64,000 nucleotides of DNA from Actinomycetes bacterium (GTDB lineage Bacteria > Actinomycetota > Acidimicrobiia > Acidimicrobiales > Acidimicrobiaceae), in the NCBI GenBank assembly GCA_021841935.1, contig JAKCDL010000002.1, positions 1 to 64,000 of the forward strand, read 5' to 3'. Positions 61,237-64,000 of this stretch are shown piece after piece; position 1 is the first letter of the stretch, and every line of letters begins with the position of its first letter. A model generated the notes under the pieces. The model saw only the letters and a program-made list of their open reading frames with translations. It made no database searches and was not told the DNA's origin. The translations under genes were made by a program, and so were the position numbers.

Positions 61237-62503
61237 CAATACCTCCGATACGGTCCTTCGCATCGATGGCAGCAACCCCAGCTTTGAAGAGTGCCTCGGA
61301 TGGTCCGAGATGGTCAGGTCGCATCAGATTGGCCATGACTCTTACGACTGGGCGCATGACTATCTTTGAGTTGATACCTAGGCCAACTGCAGTGCGCATG
61401 ATCGTCGGGTTGCCGATCAGCTTGACGAATGAGCGTGCAAATTTGTAGTACTCGCCATAGTTCTCTTCGAGAAGTTGATCGTATCGGTTTATGATCGAAG
61501 GATCATTGAGCGATATGCAGTCGGTTAGGATCATTGCCGCAATTTTGCCGGTCTCATAGCCGTAGGCTATTCCCTCGCCATTCATAGGGTTTATCGAACC
61601 TGTGGCATCTCCAGCCATTAGGTAATTCTTACCTGTTCTAGGTGATATCGAGAGCCCCATCGGTAGCTTGCCGCCCGTTCCTTTATAGATTGGGTCATCG
61701 ATCGATAGCTCCCATCGCTTTGGAGCACCCTTTATGAACGCCTCCATCAGCTTCGTCGTATTTACCTCTTTCCACTTCCCTAGGGTTGAGAGTAGGCCAA
61801 TACCTGCATTTACTCTTCCGTCTCCGAGTGGAAATATCCATCCATACCCGGGTAATATCTCGCCGGTCTCGCTACGGATATCAAGGTGAGACTCAATGTA
61901 TCGATCTGAAGCAAGTGGAGAAGAGAAGTATCCTCGAAGAGCAAGTCCCATTGGTAGGTCTCTATTGCGGCTCGCACCGAGCATGCGACCAATTCGAGAA
62001 TTTGATCCGTCCGCAACTATCAAGTACCGAGGTTCGACTGTAATCGTTTCGTTCGTTGCCTTATCTAAAACCTCGACCTCTTGTACCTGCTTGTCTCCGT
62101 TGAGTTTGACGCTCAAAGCTTCGTGATATGTAAGAAGGTTTGCCCCTGCATTTGCGGCATTTTTCGCTACAGCTTCGTCCAAGCGATATCGGGTGACAAC
62201 GTAACCTACTTCAGGAAACTCGGGATGAGACGGCCAAGATAGCTCCATCTCTTTTCCAAAGGCTACGGTTCGAAGACCCTCGTACCTATGAGTAGTTTTG
62301 AGAAACGACGACATCCCCATTGCTTCGAGTTGGTAGACCGATCTTGGGGTAAGACCATCGCCACAGGTCTTTTCACGAGGGAACTTCTTTCGCTCTACGG
62401 TCACAACATTAAAGCCTGATTTAGCAAGCCAATATGATGCTGAGGCGCCCGCTGGCCCTGCCCCAATTACCAATACGTCACATTTGATTCGATTTGACTC
62501 CAC
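61214..62503 (-). CDS. Geranylgeranyl-reductase-family flavoprotein (MenJ-like)
   Basis: This FAD-dependent reductase saturates isoprenoid chains. The FAD-binding motif VIGAGPAGASASYWLAKSG, the RKKFPREKTCGDGLTPRS motif typical of the family (Cys-containing) and the second FAD motif YLMAGDATGSINPMNGEGI are present. Members beside nuo genes in actinobacteria reduce one double bond of menaquinone, so it probably serves the quinone pool used by complex I. Length 429. Confidence 0.88.
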   Translation of the reverse strand: MESNRIKCDVLVIGAGPAGASASYWLAKSGFNVVTVERKKFPREKTCGDGLTPRSVYQLEAMGMSSFLKTTHRYEGLRTVAFGKEMELSWPSHPEFPEVGYVVTRYRLDEAVAKNAANAGANLLTYHEALSVKLNGDKQVQEVEVLDKATNETITVEPRYLIVADGSNSRIGRMLGASRNRDLPMGLALRGYFSSPLASDRYIESHLDIRSETGEILPGYGWIFPLGDGRVNAGIGLLSTLGKWKEVNTTKLMEAFIKGAPKRWELSIDDPIYKGTGGKLPMGLSISPRTGKNYLMAGDATGSINPMNGEGIAYGYETGKIAAMILTDCISLNDPSIINRYDQLLEENYGEYYKFARSFVKLIGNPTIMRTAVGLGINSKIVMRPVVRVMANLMRPDHLGPSEALFKAGVAAIDAKDRIGGIVTGGFSR

Positions 62504-62763
62504 ATTTAGATCCTAGATGAGTTCGCATCGCTATTTGCGGTGGCATATTTCCTAGTTATCCGAGGCCAAAATCAAATGAACAATTTATATCAAAATAAGT
62601 AAATTTGGGGAATAAGCACGTGACAGGGGTGCCACCGTTTGGTATTTTGGGTAGCTTTAGTGATAGACATTAAGGAGTAAGGGGTAAAACCTAGAGGCAT
62701 TGACTTCAGGTGGTTGTGTTGTGCATCTTCCCCGTGCGTCTACAGAGAGGTGATTTCTTCAAG

Positions 62764-63207
62764 ATGGCGTCTTACTTACCCATTTTGGTCATGATTATCT
62801 TGGGAGTTGTTTTCGCGGCTGGTTCATTTGTGGCTTCAGGACTGCTTGCTCCAAAGAAGCCAACGGCGGCAAAGCTAGCTCCCTATGAGTGTGGGATTGT
62901 CCCTCAGCGTGAGCCGGCTTCAAGGTTCCCGGTGAGGTTCTACCTAATTGCGATGATCTTCATCATCTTCGATATTGAGATAATATTCCTCTATCCATTC
63001 GCAGTATACTTTCGACAGTTAGGCTCCTTTGGTCTGTCGGAGATGATCGTCTTCGCGGTCGTAGTCTTCGCCTCGTTTGTCTACATGATCTCTAATGGCG
63101 CCCTTGACTGGGGGCCGAGTAAGAAGTTCATTCAACAGGCACCTTATCCAGTAAGAGACGCGAACAATACCGTTCGTCGCGTTCCCTCTACGAGTGAGCA
63201 AGTTTAG
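62764..63207 (+). CDS. nuoA: NADH-quinone oxidoreductase subunit A
   Basis: This is a three-helix membrane subunit of complex [25 protein letters not shown] and the conserved acidic segment [15 protein letters not shown] are present. I chose ATG 62764 (147 residues), about ten bases after GAGAGGTGA. A frame from 62710 would add 18 residues unlike the family. It opens the nuo operon. Confidence 0.94.
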   Translation: MASYLPILVMIILGVVFAAGSFVASGLLAPKKPTAAKLAPYECGIVPQREPASRFPVRFYLIAMIFIIFDIEIIFLYPFAVYFRQLGSFGLSEMIVFAVVVFASFVYMISNGALDWGPSKKFIQQAPYPVRDANNTVRRVPSTSEQV

Positions 63208-63275
63208 ATCTTTCATCCTTTCCCCTTCGCGGCATGATGCTGTCGCGAATGCGGTCGCTTTTTACGGAGGTATAG

Positions 63276-63857
63276 GTGGGTTTAGAGAGTCTCAACCACA
63301 ATTTTTTAACTGGAAATATCGAGAACCTAGTCAGGTGGGCGCGAAGAAATAGCGTGTGGCCAGCTACTTTCGGCTTGGCTTGTTGCGCAATAGAGATGAT
63401 GTCCGCGGGAGCGGCCGACTTCGATCTTGCTCGCTTTGGAATGGAGGTTTTCAGAGCTTCGCCGCGCCAAGCCGACCTGATGATAGTTGCCGGGAGGGTC
63501 TCTCAAAAGATGGCGCCGGTTCTGCGACAGGTCTATGACCAGATGATGGAGCCGAAGTGGGTAATTTCGATGGGAGTATGTGCTTCGACGGGTGGAATGT
63601 TCAATAACTATGCGATCATCCAAGGCGTCGACCAGATCGTTCCAGTTGACGTTTATGCTCCGGGCTGCCCTCCGGGGCCAGAGACCCTTATGCACGCGAT
63701 ACTTACGCTCCATGAGATGATTCGTACGGGTGATATTGCGAAGAGGCGCACTGCTAGTGGTAAAGGGGCCCAAGTACTTCTAGAACCATCGAATAGTTCA
63801 TCGGAGAGCAGTAGGCGTATCGAACTACGCCAACCTTTAAGGACGGCGGGTAAATAA
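63276..63857 (+). CDS. nuoB: NADH-quinone oxidoreductase subunit B
   Basis: This peripheral-arm subunit holds cluster N2 near the quinone site. The four ligand cysteines are in [19 protein letters not shown] and [10 protein letters not shown]. Length 193. GTG 63276 follows ACGGAGG. A C-terminal tail of about 35 polar residues is variable. Its stop shares one base with nuoC. Confidence 0.97.
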   Translation: MGLESLNHNFLTGNIENLVRWARRNSVWPATFGLACCAIEMMSAGAADFDLARFGMEVFRASPRQADLMIVAGRVSQKMAPVLRQVYDQMMEPKWVISMGVCASTGGMFNNYAIIQGVDQIVPVDVYAPGCPPGPETLMHAILTLHEMIRTGDIAKRRTASGKGAQVLLEPSNSSSESSRRIELRQPLRTAGK

Positions 63858-64000
63858 TGTTGGAAACTGTCGTAAGGGACCAAAACGGTACCTACTTCCC
63901 AGAGCGCGTTCGATACTTTGAATTGATCTCTGAACTCAAAGATGGATCGTTCGAGTTTTTGTCTGATCTTTGTGCGGTTGATTATCTCGGCAATGAGACT
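63857..64000 (+). CDS. nuoC: NADH-quinone oxidoreductase subunit C (5' part)
   Basis: ATG 63857 overlaps the nuoB TAA by one base. The 48 codons seen encode a typical NuoC start ending in FEFLSDLCAVDYLG. The gene continues beyond the window. Confidence 0.9.
   Translation, partial: MLETVVRDQNGTYFPERVRYFELISELKDGSFEFLSDLCAVDYLGNET

Noticed and set aside
1-64000. Mobile elements, prophage or defence island
   Set aside because: No transposase, integrase, restriction or toxin-antitoxin gene and no terminal repeats were recognised; gene content looks like stable chromosome.

Overview
The window is about half G+C and reads as a chromosomal segment of a flagellated actinobacterium. My best guess is the class Acidimicrobiia (Acidithrix/Ferrimicrobium-like). 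This is inferred from gene content: mshA with a ybjN neighbour, nickel superoxide dismutase with its SodX protease, a class E sortase, an RsiG-like anti-sigma protein, and a geranylgeranyl-reductase-family gene beside nuoA. No 16S rRNA is present to confirm it. No insertion sequence, phage, integrase or CRISPR array was seen.

Positions 1-27424 hold one large flagellar cluster. On the plus strand it runs flagellin, fliD, fliS and a small fliT-like gene, then flgB-flgC-fliE-fliF-fliG-fliH-fliI-fliJ, an NlpC/P60-transglycosylase fusion, fliK, flgD and flgE, then flbD-motA-motB. The opposite strand carries fliM-fliN-fliO-fliP-fliQ-fliR-flhB and flhA, an FlhF-like gene and a small membrane protein. 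A family 2 glycosyltransferase sits in reverse orientation between flhB and flhA. Hairpin terminators separate the plus-strand blocks. Two flagellar blocks (flagellin and flbD-motAB), and a chemoreceptor at 58.2 kb, have sites resembling promoters for a sigma-28/FliA/WhiG-type factor. fliA, flgM, flgG, flgK, flgL, fliL, fliW, csrA and che genes are not in the window.

Positions 27501-32006 (minus strand) carry a NatAB-like ABC exporter, a crotonase without the usual hydratase glutamates, a 54-codon acidic ORF, a MoaD-like protein extended past its Gly-Gly, and a membrane protein. Positions 32218-43739 look like a cell-surface polysaccharide locus. It contains a class E sortase, a lipoprotein, UDP-GlcNAc 2-epimerase, two TIM-barrel glycosidase-like lipoproteins, a 68-residue protein with an LAFTG sorting signal, a DUF2334 deacetylase-like secreted protein, a processive family 2 glycan synthase, and a secreted Ser/Thr-rich protein with a jelly-roll domain. 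Two intergenic regions of this locus share sequence blocks.

Positions 43856-53011 are mixed housekeeping: an MFS transporter, thioesterase, pirin, tRNA-Lys, a cytochrome-b561-like protein, sodN/sodX, an RsiG-like protein with two c-di-GMP-type motifs, mshA, ybjN and proC. Positions 53307-61236 form a haem operon (hemA-hemC-cobA/hemD-hemB-hemL) interrupted by a soluble chemoreceptor. The window ends with a MenJ-like reductase and the start of the nuo operon (nuoA, nuoB, partial nuoC).

The most interesting combination is the RsiG-like protein together with the flagellar and chemoreceptor promoters. It suggests that c-di-GMP may gate a WhiG/FliA-type sigma factor that controls motility in this organism. 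The sortase E/LAFTG/glycan-synthase locus is the second candidate for an undescribed system.
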